DNA of 64,000 bases, taken from contig CM076663.1 of assembly GCA_038496675.1 (NCBI GenBank), forward strand, positions 14,491,538-14,555,537, read 5' to 3'. Position numbers and translations under genes: made by a program. Position 1 is the first letter of the stretch. Each line of letters begins with the position of its first letter. The stretch is from Rachycentron canadum. Its lineage: Eukaryota > Chordata > Actinopteri > Carangiformes > Rachycentridae. Positions 1 to 13,400 of the stretch are shown here, in pieces. The notes below the pieces were generated by a model. The model saw only the letters and a program-made list of their open reading frames with translations, ran no database searches and was not told the origin of the DNA.

Positions 1-369
1 AGCAGAGAGCATTTGCCAAATTTGTCCAAATCCTTTGATCCCTGCAACCAAAAGCAACCGTTGAAATATTGCCTTTGTAGTGTGTGTGTAAGTTTTTAAT
101 GAGGTGCATTTATTGTACTGTGTGATGCGTAATGACTGGCAAGGCAGCAGTTTATGAGTGAGAGAGAGATTTAAAATGTGTAGATATTTATTAAAAAAAA
201 GTCACTTGTAAACTCAAGTTGACAGTGGACCACAGCAAGGAGAATTTAAGGATCAGGGCTTTTAAGTATAAACATTTACACTTTTATTCTGTCCTCATGG
301 CATTTAGCGTAGATTAGAAAAATGTACTGTAGTGTCACATTTTTGACATGGACTATCTCACAACATGAT

Positions 370-642
370 CATTTTATTTGGACATATATGCTGATGTTTT
401 AAGTCAGTTAAAGAACTTTATTGTAAAGCTAAAAAAGGAGTTTGATGCAGAAGTGTTACAGCAGGTCGATGGAAAGTTTTAATGGTTTTCTTGAGCTGAA
501 CTACGCTTTGGCTCTTTTAAAAAATTTAAATGAGGAGGTTGCTAAATTGTTGGATCCATCAGTGTTGGTTCAAGACATTTGGGAGCTGTTAATTGGCAAC
601 AGCACGGAGCATGTAGAGCTTGGTAAACAGCGTTTCAGGTAA
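370..642 (+). pseudogene. Coding-like fragment with an apparent frameshift, family not recognised
   Basis: Two neighbouring reading frames look protein-like. The first runs from about 370 to a TAA at about 480 and contains the stretch KLKKEFDAEVLQQVDGKF. The second runs from about 442 to 642 and contains NEEVAKLLDPSVLVQDIW; it ends at TAA immediately after CGTTTCAGG. The switch falls at a short T run near 477, as expected for a one- or two-base indel in decayed coding DNA. A CAG|GTAAAG donor-like site sits at the end of the second frame, so a spliced exon is the alternative. No family was recognised. A chance open frame in AT-rich DNA remains possible. Confidence 0.25.
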
Positions 643-2749
643 AGATAGTATTAGCATGATGGTATTTCAACATGGCTCAGTGGAGATTTGAATGTAAAGT
701 CTGGAAGATGCTTGGAATGTATGTAAACTCATACACTTGCTTGTTTCCCTGTAAAATCCACATTGAGCATTATTCTATAACCCAATTTTATTGCGCGTGA
801 AACTTTTATAATCTAACTTTAATCAACCTGAATCGTCTCTTGAGTGCTACGTTGAAAATGTATTTTATTTTTGTAAGGCGAGAGAGGTATTATTCAGAGA
901 AAGAGGAGAGAAAGAGTCAGAGAGGCTTTATGGGCAAAATCTGCCTTTTAGATTTTTGTGAAAATGAGGGCTTGTTCAGTTTACAATGGCCTTATTTTGT
1001 GTAGGAGACATTGCTTCACTATGGTAGCACACAACTGAAAGTTTTGACAAATGTATTTTGCTTGAAATATTGTACTGAAGTTATATATGTGTATAGTTTT
1101 ATGAATGTATTTCTTATCCTTACACCAGAACTGAGTGTAATCTTTTGGTCATCTTGTTTGCTATACTGTCTCTTTGAAGACTTTCCAGGGACCTCACCTG
1201 CATTGGTCAGGTTGCCCCTACTTTTACTGTACTGTATGTCTTATTCTCTGTGTATTCATTTAAAAAGAACAGCTCTGTGGTTGAAACAAGCATGAATTCT
1301 GTGTGGCAAAAAGCATTTTGATTTTAATTAAATTGCCACGATGGGTTTCAAGCAAAAGATTGCTACCCCGCTCTCCATCCCCTCACCAATTAACTTATCG
1401 ATCAAACTGATGGAAATGTTATGATTTTTGTACTTTGCACTAGAAAATGTTTGCCGCATGGTTACTCTGATGATTTTCTTGTATTTAATCTTTCTTGATG
1501 ATGATAATTACCATTATAACAAGTGACAATGATGATGAAGTCAGTTAGACCCAGTACCACATTGATGGGAATTCAATGAGATGCAAAAGAATTGTCAATT
1601 ATGCTGTATCTTAAAGTAGCATGGACTTAGCCTTCCATTTTCTGAAATACTTTTCCTCTGGCAATAACTATTGGCTGTAGCCCCTTACTATTTCCATTGC
1701 TCACTCGTGGCTTCAGCCTCTTTTTCATTCCTAAGATTTTTAGGGATGTGGTGTCAATACCAGCTGAACTACCATGATGACAAATGCGATATAAAGTCTA
1801 ATCACATTTGCAAGCACTAGAAGCTATTTAGACTCAACAGAGCATGCATTGCATTGTGAATAACTGCTACATTTATGATAGTCCCCGTGAGCAACAGTTT
1901 TTAATTTTGTTAGTTTTCAGTTTCATTTTCTGACAAAGCATGCATTCCATACGTCTGTTTGCCAATGTAGCAGGTGTCAATGAAAGACAAACAGACATCA
2001 CTGCTGAGTTCATGGGGCAAATTGGAGTTTTTGCACCTTGAATACACCAGTTTGTCTTCATCCACGTCCATAAATGTTGGTAATCACAGCACAAAGTTTT
2101 CTGAGTAGCCATTCAGTCCTTTTAGATGTCTGTCAGACTATATGAAGGCCACTGTAGCTTCCCTCCCATTTGTAAAGACAGCCTTTATCTTATCAAGCCC
2201 AGCAAAGCACAAACCCTACAAATATAACCTGAATGGATTAATGTAGAATCCCAACATAAAGTAAATTCCTTAAGGGTTTTGATCACATTTAATGGCCCAC
2301 AATGATATTTCCAAGCACACACAGCAGATTGATGCATTGAAATCTAATGTAGAGATGGATGGGACCATCAAAACGTTTAGCCCAGTTAAATTAGATTGCT
2401 GGTGTTGGTAGATGAGCGGTTGTCTTTTCTTAACTGGCCTTAACCTTTCCACCAAGGAATGTTCACAGAGTACGTTTTAAAGGGCAAAGCATAGCAGACT
2501 GGCTGATGAAGGGATGCAGTTTATGGCAAAGAAGAAAAAAGGGAGCTGTAATTTTCTACCTGTGCTTTGTAAATGTTTTCTATGTGCAGTATTTGATAAT
2601 GTAAAACTGGTATTTTTGTGGTTTGTACGCTGCAGAATTGATTAAGGTGCACGTAGTTTTGTAAGAAAATAGAACCAAACTGAGGAAAAAAACAATTTCG
2701 GATTCAGAAGCCTGTATTTGCATGCACTTTGACATCTGGACGCAAAGTC

Positions 2750-2755
2750 AATAAA
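2750..2755 (+). promoter_or_regulatory. Canonical poly(A) signal AATAAA (plus strand)
   Basis: AATAAA is followed within about 40 nt by a GT-rich segment (gtgtgtat), the arrangement expected of a vertebrate cleavage/polyadenylation site. It would end a plus-strand transcript entering from the left edge. Chance AATAAA hexamers are common in AT-rich DNA, so use is unproven. Confidence 0.4.
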
Positions 2756-2770
2756 GTTTATTTGAATCAC

Positions 2771-5700
2771 AAACATTTCTTAAGTGTGTATATTGACATC
2801 TTCAGTCAGTGGTTGGCAGTTGATTGTTGATTTTATGTGTTTATTTTTTGGTCACTAGGGGGAAGCAGAAACAAGTTTAAAACACAACACTGACATATTG
2901 TCATTTTCATTTTTAAACTGACATGGCAACTTGTTAGCAACACATTGATTCAGTAATACAAGCATCTGTTTGTGCCTCTGCCCATCTGAAAAAATATAAG
3001 TTTAATATTCACTCTCCTGTCTTTGTCTAGACCAGCTCCAGAGAAGGAAAACTGGCTCAGTTATGTTCAGCAGCTATAGTCACTAACCTTGTGTCCGGAT
3101 GCTATTTACTGCCGTGAGACTTAAGCAAAACAGTTAAGTTGCAAGCTGCAAAACCAAAGATATGGACTGGAAGATACTGAAATGATCTAAACTGCAAAGG
3201 CAGGTGATGAATCTCTATGGGTTCACTAATGGCAATCCCTTTGACAGTTCACGTAATAATATAATCCTTTGTTATAAAAACATTTATTAGAATAACAAGC
3301 GTATGTAAACAGTTTGTCTGGAAAAGTTGAGTTAGTCACACAGACCAATGTTTTCACTAGCCATGTCACTAATGGTTCGTAGGTTAATAGGGTCAACAAA
3401 AACACCATAACTTATTAATGACATTGTCAACTATAAACAAAGCAAAAGTTAACACTTGATAGCCTGAGTCTTTGTAGGGAAATAACTTCAGAATGTCAGT
3501 GAGTAGGTGCATGGATGGTTAAAAACTTGATGTCAACACAACCTATAGAATATAATCAAAACAATTTATTTTGTATGTTTTCACAGGGACAAGTATCATA
3601 TGTTACATGTTCTCAAATTTAATTGACTAAAGTGTGAACATAAACTCAAAGGAGCATTTGAAGTATGCAGGGAAAAAAATGCAGAACTAATAACAGTATA
3701 TGTTCATCAATCTTGCTTAAGAAACATAAAATATTCTGATAAAGAATAAAGTACACAACATCTTGATTGACAAGTACATACAAAAGATACATTCCTTTAT
3801 TTGCTTTTATTTCACAGAAAAAATACCAGACAAAGAAGGAACTGATTACAAGCAACCTAAAGTTGATCACAAATGAGAACGCTTAGGTGAAGCCTTGTCG
3901 CCCACAGAGATGCATTTTTACTCCTTTTCCAGAGACGTTTCACAGCTAGCTGACAGATCTGCTGTTACAGGCGACACATCTTCTTATGATATTGGTCTCA
4001 GCAGAGAAGGCGACTGCTGCTGTCAAACTATTGCCTCAGCTGCCACCAAATGAACTCAATTTGAAAGAAATGCCTGTGAGGAATAAATGACTAGTTGCTG
4101 AGATGTCAAGGCTGTACTGCTTGCTTTTCTGGCAGCAGTTAATAAGAACATTATTATGCCAGAGTATGTTAATTTGTTTCTCACTTAGCGGCACCATTTA
4201 CATTCTTACCCGCTCAAATGAAATTAAAAGTGACAACTAAACATCAAAGTGCCTTTTTAAAAAAATGGAAAGACTGAGATTATTTACAGTAATGGCTTCA
4301 TGCAGATATAAGAATTGAACATACTTAGAAACACTTTCAGAGAAATCAGGACTGAGAGATGGTTTGTGGGAGAAGTGTAGAGGGTTTAACTAAAACATCG
4401 AGAGGTGACAGACTATGGTTTTACAATCGCTTTTCGCCTCACAATGTGGTTTGGCCAAATTGTAAACGCGTCACAGGTACGTCACAGTTTGCTCCTGACT
4501 TGATGGAAAGACATTTTATAGTAAAACCGAGACGAATTGAACAACTCACCAAAATCCCACATGACACTGTTGACCACAGGACTTTAAAAAGACACAAGTG
4601 TGCGTTGTCTGACAGAGTCAAAGAATGTTAAAAACGAACACACCCCAACAATACTCAGGTGTGTATATTCAAAACGAGTCCAGTACAATCGTGAACACAT
4701 TCAGGGCACATTCATTGAAATTTTCTGTTGGTCTTGGTCAGAGACTGATGGACATGTATAGTAGAGAGAAACATTCAGAATTACACATTCCAGAGACACA
4801 TTCGGATATTTTAATAAACATACAGTACATACAGAGCTAGATAAACATTCTTCACATGCAATTCAGTAGAAACATCTGTAATACAACTGATCTGTACCTT
4901 TAATTTTTCTTGTCTCTATCTCAACTTCTCTCTTGAATTCTCTTTTATTTACAGACATTCAACATTATTTGAGGCCTCTATTGTACAAGGTAGATTCTTA
5001 ACTTGAGGTGTGTGAGCGCTTACATGATAACATTGCATGCAAGTGACTTTTAAGTGTCCCACCGTTGCTCAGGAAATAGCACAGTGAATTCTAGGAGCAG
5101 GTATGACCAAACATACTGTTAAAGGACTGCTGAATTGAGTTTTCTACTAATCACTAGTTAAGTGGCTATACAGTAAAGCGTATTGGAACACTGTACAACC
5201 ATAATAAAGCTAGCGTTGATCTTTGGTCTCCAGTTTTCCAGGACTTTTGACACTTAAAGTCATGATTGGATATTGACTCTAAAAGAAGCTCTCTATAAAT
5301 TGACTATAAGACATCATTATTAAGGGCTGTATAGGTGGGTTTCTGTGGCTCAGACAGTAAGGATTTAGGAAATTATCAACACTTAAAGGGTATCTCAACT
5401 TTGAAAATTGGATAAATACATAGAAAGGGATATATTGTTTTTTGTTTTTTTACAAATTTTCTTACTTTCAAAGCCAGACAAATTCATTAATTAATTTCCC
5501 TTCATTATGCAGTTTGAAGGTCTGATGACTGGGGTGATTAGCCTAGCCTAGCCTATCTTGAATCCTGGCTTTTTTGGCTAACCGCTATTTGCTTGAGCTT
5601 CAGCAACTTCAGCCTATGCATTATTTGAGATTTTGCATAACACATTGCTTAGTCCTCATCCTTGAACCCTTTTCTCTAGTAGTATTAAAACCATATGGTT

Positions 5701-6830
5701 TATAAATAATAATAATAATATATTATTTATAAAATATAAATAATGAAGCAAAACAATATACGCATAAATGCTAATCAAGAAAACAGGGTTATATTAGCAT
5801 GAACAGTCTGATCTTCAATTTTCCTAAAATGGATAATTTTAGCACTGCCTGACTAGGAATGAGGATTTTTAGTCTGCTTATTGTTTAGCAATGCATCATA
5901 TATGAAGCCATCAACTGCATAGGTCCCTTTTGAGGGCTCTCATTTTATAATGGGTGAACTTAAACTAAAAACACTAAACAACACTAAAAATAAACCAGAG
6001 ACTGGGTTTTATCTAACTAACTAAAATCAAGGATCCATTGTTTCAAAACTAATAACAAATCCTACTGGTAAATCTGGCCCTGTTATCTTTATTAGCACTA
6101 TACATGCTGTGCAAATTTGGAAAGTTAGACAGGTGCAGCAGCTATAGGGGCCAGGGTTTAGCCAACAGTTACATGTAGGGATTCTATGCTGAAAAGAAAA
6201 ATTTGTGATTATGGGTTATCAATTGGGAAAATATTATAAACCCTTGCAACATTAAATATTTCCATACTTTGAGAGGAAATACTTCTAGTTCCAATAAACA
6301 TCGGTATGAAAGCTTATCAAACATTGAAGCTAAGCTAGGCTGACCTTAATGCACAAATACCTTCAAACTATACAATGAGACAGAAAATGTATGCATCTGA
6401 AGTAAGAAAAAAGTAAAATTCTCCAAAAACCAAAATGTTTTTTTCAATCGAGCAGTTAATTGACACCTACTTGTGGCAGATGTGCACACACAGGCACACT
6501 CACGTACAGACTTAGTACAAAGGAAGATGTGAAGTCTTCACCAGTGGCCTCTGAACCCTGTTGTCTTGGTCATTATACCAAAATGTTCTGAAGGCAAGCA
6601 TGGAAATCTGCAAAACATGGCCATGAATGACAGAAGAGGAAGCATGGGCAGAGAGGAGAGAGAAAGAGAGGTAGTAGTGGTTTCCCAAACCATTCTTCTT
6701 CACACCTGTCTCCTCCTCCTCCCTTGCATTAGAAAATCTCCAATGGAGGGTCTATTCCACAGATTCCTACAACTCAGTCCCCCTCTCTTTTGTGGTTTAT
6801 TGGCATTACATAATTCTTGGACAGATGAAT
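2771..6830 (-). other. smap2 downstream region / probable long 3' UTR
   Basis: AT-rich sequence with no convincing exon on either strand. Minus-strand AATAAA hexamers (TTTATT on the plus strand) occur at 6830 (overlapping the stop codon), 6796, 6088, 4944, and as a close pair at 3806 and 3796. Any of these could end smap2 mRNA; the sequence does not decide which. A small cluster of AAT triplets lies near 5706-5725. Confidence 0.35.
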
Positions 6831-6956
6831 TTATTTCCAGATGTGTGCTGTCATGTGCGCTGAGCTCGGAGTTGTTGAACCTCCCATTTGCTGACTGCTG
6901 TATCCCATCATGCCATTGGTGTTGTAGAGATTCATGCCAGCCATATGCTGAGTCAT
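6831..6956 (-). CDS. smap2: smap2 coding exon 9 with stop codon
   Basis: Encodes residues 445-485 (MTQHMAGMNLYNTNGMMGYS ... AHIWK) and TAA. The MTQxMAGMN start and the final WK match the SMAP2 C terminus. The acceptor is actttcag|ATGAC. Confidence 0.93.
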   Translation of the reverse strand: MTQHMAGMNLYNTNGMMGYSSQQMGGSTTPSSAHMTAHIWK

Positions 6957-9900
6957 CTGAAAGTCATAAAACACACATTACTTTTACTTGAAGAACCTTT
7001 TCTACTTAAAAAAACATATTGTCAAAAAATGCATGTAGCTTGCACATTGTAGGTATATGGTAACACACCTGAGCAATGTTCCACTGTAGCTGTTGGGCTT
7101 GTTGCACTCCATAAACCTGCTGATGGGGTAATGTGGTCAAACCTCCAACCTGTTGCTGTCCCATCATCCCACTCTGCTGAGGTACCATCATCCCACTCTG
7201 CTGTTGCCCCATAATGCCATTCTGCTGCTGAACCATCATTCCACTTTGCTGCTGTCCCATCATACCCTGGTTAATCCCTGTCATGTAGGGTGACGCTACA
7301 ACGCCACTAGGCTGAGCCATGACACCCTGAGCACCCATCATGCCATTCTGCTGTCCCATCATGCTGTTCTGTTGTACTCCAATCATGCTGTTTTGTTGAA
7401 CCGGCATCATGCCACTCTGTTGCTGTCCCATCATGGCCATCTGTGATGTCATCATGGCGCCTCCCATTCCACCTGCCTGGGCTAAGGAATGGTACGAACT
7501 GTATGGGTGTGTTGGGTATCCCATCTGGTTCATGTACAAGCCTGTCGAAGCGAATCACACACAGAAAGCAAGATCCTATTCAAAAAACCCATTGACTTTG
7601 CAGCACTTTATTGTTAATGTTTATTCTTTTGTGAGAAAAACTAAAACTGAATTGATTGATTTATTGTCACCACATGGGAGCAGTGTCTTAAACCTAAAGT
7701 TGAAAACTATCTTAGCAAATGTTTTCTCATTTACAGGTCCAGGAGTCATATTAGCATTCATTTGCAGTGCAGTAGTGTATCTGTAATATTCACTCTTCTG
7801 TTACAGCTATTTAGTCTCCACGACTCCTAAGGGACACATTTGGCTTTATAGTTGCCAGATGCCTCATAATGTCCATATAGTTGCTTTTTTTAGAGCTTTT
7901 TGGACAACAGTTTACAAACAGTAAATTTACAGGCCAGAAAATCTTAACCTTCAGTTAAAATTGGTAAAAGATTATGTGGAGTTCAGGGGAACTACAGGGT
8001 ATCTAATTCAATTGTCAAACAAACCCTTACATATGGTTATTAGGTCAATTATTAACACAAAAATATTTACTAGTGCACCTTTAAGTAAATATGATGAAAA
8101 TAACCTCTGATAGAAATTAATGTAGTTCTCACCGTGAGCAGCCATACTGCTAGCGTGCACTGAGGGGGTGGAAGCATACAGGGAGAGAATAGAGTCCTTG
8201 GACAGCTTCTTGATAGTGCCCTCCTCTGCTTTGGGTGCCGGATCCAAGAACAGACTGAGGTTTTCAGGCACAGAGGCAGTCACTCTGCTCTGAGGCATAG
8301 AGCTGGAAACTAGCTGGAAAATATAGGTAGAGGGGCAGATTTACAGATTACAAGATTAAGGGTTCTATGGAGTGCATACAACGTACACAATGTACAGTGA
8401 TCTATCTCCTACCGTAGTTTTAGTGGAGGAAACAGAGGAAGGTGTTGGCAGCGAACTGAAGAGATCCAGGGCAGAGTGTGCCAGCGGTGGATTAGACACC
8501 GGTGGGCTCTCATTATTGTCTGGACCATATCCTCCACCATTAGACACTGCAGCACTTGGAACAGGGGCATCTAATAGAGGTTAGATGGACGTATGGTTAT
8601 AAATGTTTCAAGTATAACCCATCCATTGACAACAACTGATCCAATCAAACCTCAAATTTGCAAACTAGGAACTTCGCTAGATTTTAAATACATGGATAAT
8701 AATATGAGGGTCCAGGTGGAAATGTTTTGCCTTCTGGCTGCTCTGCTATTAGGAAAGGTCACAGCTTATTTTTCCTATGCTAATCCACAGCTACTGATGG
8801 TACTGGTAAGGAGCCATCAAACAGTCCTTTGCATTATATACTAAATAAGTGTTAGGGTGTGTGTGCATGTGCATCAGGTAGAATACCTAATCCAAGCAGG
8901 TCTGTAACAGACTGGGAATCTGTCTTTGGGCTGATGTCTTTTTTCTATGAAAACAGAGAAAATGGACATGATTTATGAAAAATATCTGCATTGACAAAAG
9001 AACCCCCCCCTTGCTCCTCCATCCTGGCTCAACCTAATGCTAACAAGGACAGCATGAGGTCAGTTCTACTCTCTTAATGTTGTGATACATACAGTACAAA
9101 CATACAAAGATGTACTTACCAATTTCATCTTCTCAAACACGACTGGTTCCTTGGGTATATTGTCGCAGCTCTTTTCTTTCTGCTCAGAGAATACAAATGG
9201 CTATTCACTTTCTCGCACAGTTTTATGTGTGTATGTGTGTGTGTGTGTGTGTGTGTGCACAGACTCACTCTGAGCATCTGGATGTCAATGACCTTATCCA
9301 TGTACTTCTTCTTATCATACTTGTCCCTGATGAAGATCTCTGCAGACTGGTCTGTCTCTGGGCGCTGAAAACACTCAGGTAAGAAAGCCTCGTAAAGACG
9401 CTTGGCTTTGGCATTTCCCATCTCCTGAACACACTAGGGACACCAACACACAACAAAACAAATCAGACTGTTAGGCAGTCTAATCAAGGAAAAATACAAT
9501 ATTCAAGGCACTATTCCCAATATGTTTTCAGTCATATAAAACATTGTGAATTCTGTTTGTGTATTCAGGGAAAAGAGAAAAAGAAATATGCTGATTGTAG
9601 GATATTCTCATGCAGGAAAGCGTAATGCCTAGCGGGCCCAGACAAGATGAACAGCATACTAATAAAAAAGTGTCTATTTCATCTACTATGCGCAAATGTT
9701 CAAGTATTAAAATGACATCCTGTTCCTACTTCCCTGTTTACTCAGGCCCAGACCTTGGTTGCAGCTTTCACAAAAGTATGTTCATTTTTTATGTGATGTC
9801 TTGTGCTATAAAACTGCTGGTACAATATCAAAACAGTTTTACAATCCAGATCCAATACATGTGAACCTAATCATCATATATCCCTTTAATATCTGTGTGT

Positions 9901-10398
9901 TAAACATTAACATTAACATTAAATGTTCCTATCATGATATTTCTATTTGTGGTGTGACCTCTGACCTGGACCTGCTCCTGTGTCCACTGGTCCAGGTTGA
10001 CGGACTTGACCTTGGAGATGTGAACCCCCAGGTTTCGATGGATACCAGCACAGCGGATACAAATAAATATACCTAAGTTCCAGGATGCCCATCTCGGACC
10101 TGGTGGATGAAAAGAGCCAGATGAAGGTGTGTTAATATTTAGATTTGAGTGTCTTTAGAAAAGTGAATCTAGAGGTGTAATAAAGTCGTAAAGAGAGTGG
10201 AATTGGACTGATTAATTTCCGTCCAATTATAGAAAAACACGCCTGCTCAATTATGAGTTTGAATTCAGCTGGGAACACATCTAATCCTGTTTAAGTCATG
10301 CAGTGTCCTGACATATAATAGGTTCCAATAGGAGAGTTAGCCTACATAAATGAGACTGAGAGGAGAGAGGGGGAGTAGAGAGTCAAACAAACACGCAT

Positions 10399-10452
<54 letters not shown>

Positions 10453-13400
10453 TCAGAGCCTGGATACCTGCAGGGATGATTAGTCATTTGGTCATGATTC
10501 TTTGTGTGGGTGCAACGTTATCTGAGTGGGCCATTTTGTCTGTCTTACTGCCATATGCCACATCTTAATGGATACATCTGACATGTTTTGTGCCCTATAT
10601 TCACCCCTTTGCTGTATAGGTTTAAGCTTAATATAGCATTGTTTTTGCCTGTGTGTCTTCTCTCTGTCTGCAGAGATGTCAGGCTCCTTGTCTGAAAAGG
10701 CAACTCTGATATGGGGGAAATAAAAACAACACTGTCAGGCTATTTTTCTGCTCAAATTATGCAACCGTCCTCTTCAGAGAGTACAGTCAGCTTCAAAGAG
10801 AATACTGGTGCTTCTCTCCCCATCTCTCCTTACATCCCTCTCCCTTCTCACCCCTCCTCCTCTTTTTTTTCCCTCTATCTCATCCTGCTGCCCCTCCTTT
10901 CCTCACTCTAGTTGTCTAAACCACTCTCTGCCTCTGTCTCCACTCATATCCATTATAAATTCTTGCTTGCAACCTTGCTACAAGTTGATGCGCTGTGGCC
11001 TTTACACCACTAGGTGGAAGAGCAGCTTTTATTTAGAAATTCTCCCGTCATCTGAAGTCATTGTGCAGTGTTTAAGAAAGACTATTCTATGTAAATTGAA
11101 GAGGAAGCCAAATCTCAGACAAGAAAACATGCAAAACCTTCCTCTTTGCATCAGTAGCGGAAACAGAGTCAAATAATAGCCCATTGCCTTGGTTGCATCC
11201 TGAACTATGCAAGCTAAAAGCAGCCATTATTCTATTTGCATTATTAACAGCAAAGTGATTTTTCCTATTTGTTCAGTTGTGGGCTTCATTTGGAAATCAA
11301 AAAAGAGACAGACACAGCCAGGCAAAAATGCAGAAATCAGCAGAGGGAGCAAACCAGCAAACATTAACAGAGGGTCACCAGACAGACAGCGTATGTCCAT
11401 CATCCTGACCGTCTGGCTGCAGCATTAGCTGTCATGCTGGCTAATAATAGTAGAATTACTCCTGCAAAGCCAGCTTAACTGCTGTAAACATTGGCACTGA
11501 CACAGAGAAAGCAAGAGATTGTCAATTGTGCTCAACTCCCTAAACACTAGAATTAGTTTGTCCTCCTCATATTTATTCTTCTGGTCCCCCTGTGTCCTGG
11601 CCGCCATTTCTTATCTCTTTCATTCACCACCACTGCTCCTCCTCCTCTCCCCTGTCCGTTCATATCTCTCCCTCACAGCTCTAATTCTCCATTTCTGTTA
11701 CATTCGCCACCCCTTCTTTCTGGGCTTTTGCCCAATTGTCACGCTTTTTTTTTTTTTTTTTCCATGTTGTACCAACTTTATATTTCTTCCTCGCCACACT
11801 AGCGGTGTGTTTCGAACCAATGCCATTTTGCACATTCATGATTCCCAGAGGATGATTTCTGCTGAATACAGTGATTTTTTTGACTTTTCAACCAGAAACA
11901 TGAGGTTCACATTTGCAACTGCAAAAAACACACATCTCAACTTTCTATGTAATTTCCATAGATTTCCATGTAATTTGGTACAGACATTCATGGCAAATTT
12001 TATTGTTACCCCATAGTTTTAATTTCACTAAAAATCAAAGTTTTATATGCCTAATACTTTGGTTTATGACCAAATATCTGTTGATAATTGCCATTTTCTT
12101 TTTGTTTATAAGATTTATAAGATTACTTATTATTGTATACTATGGTGCTATGGTTAGTGCATCTTCACCTTACTATTTGCTCATGATACTTGTTTTTAAC
12201 ACATGAACATTGCTCAACATTTATTTCTGAGACAAATTCTGAATCAATTCTTGTCCTTCCCTTGGGATTAATATTATCTCTCAAATCTAATCAGAAATAT
12301 TTCTCTATGCTTTGTTTGATTTGGTTCGCAGTATAACACAAATAAATTTGTATTTTCAATAAAATAAGTAGCTTGGTTCATGGTGTTAACTACTGTTAAC
12401 TATCATTAACCTTTACCTCACATACTGCATTATTGTTTGGGCTGCAACTTATTCCACCCACCTCAGTAAGATACATTTTTACAAATAAGATTTTCATTTT
12501 TCTGTGAATTGATGTTCTTTCTATTTTCAATATGAATGTGCTGTATTTCAATAATTTCATAGATTTTTTTCTGCAAGTAATCCACACAGTAATCCACATT
12601 ATCCGACATGTACATCATTCACATATTCCAAAATTTAGAGCAACTAATTTTCTATACTCAAATTGAGGAATGAGAAGAGAGTTTAGACATTTTAAGTGAA
12701 TCATACCTGTAGACTACACTACAGTAACATCTTTGATTTCAATCAATGCAGTGCTTGAGTAGGAAACCATATACAGTATGTCTGTCCAGTAACAGTGCAC
12801 ACCTCCAGGTACTTTGAACAGAGTTAGTAGGAAGAGAGTAGGAGGAAAAGATGTCTAAAAAAAGGAAGGAAAGATTGAACAACATAAAGTTGCAATGTAA
12901 AGCCTGTGTTACAGGCTTTACATTGCAACATTTCTCAACTGTTAAGTTCCTCATTTCCTTTTGTAATCAAAGATAAACTACCAACACCCTCTTTGAAGTA
13001 TGATTAAATACTCCAGGTTGTACTAATAAAGATGTCCTCAGTTTTTACAGGGCAAAGTAAAGGTAAAGGGTTGGCACAGGCCATTCATGAATCACCCAGG
13101 CAAAAAATTAACTATGGTCGTGGTTGTCAAACATGCAGCTGACCATTTCTGATACAATACATATAACAAATATATACCCTATATATAATACATTTGTGTA
13201 GAGTATAATAATCTATTAGCAGACTATTGGAATTTGTTGAGCTGTTTATCAAACCTGAAATATCTAACCTTAAACTAACCTTAAACTCCTCTTGAGTTTT
13301 GAAACACACCATGCACTTACAGACATCTTATCAGTGTTATTCTAAATGGTCATATTTCTTCTGTCAAACCATGTTTGTTAAACAATAGTCTGGGTGGAGA

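Larger units (their letters stand above)
1..2770. other. Left flank; probable 3' UTR/downstream region of an unidentified plus-strand gene
   Basis: AT-rich, mostly non-coding sequence. No recognisable exon was found apart from the broken coding-like fragment at 370-642. A plus-strand AATAAA at 2750 followed by a GT-rich stretch suggests that a plus-strand transcript ends near 2.77 kb. If so, the gene is convergent with smap2. I could not identify the gene. The 3' UTR reading is inference. Confidence 0.35.

Noticed and set aside
6566..6991. 141-codon plus-strand open frame
   Set aside because: It is antisense to smap2 exon 9 and its flank; the minus strand holds the real, conserved exon.
7409..7786. 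125-codon plus-strand open frame
   Set aside because: Antisense shadow of smap2 exon 8 running into intron 7.
11519..12016. 165-codon plus-strand open frame in smap2 intron 1
   Set aside because: Composition is driven by a pyrimidine-rich tract and a T17 run (Phe/Ser/Leu); no domain or splice support.
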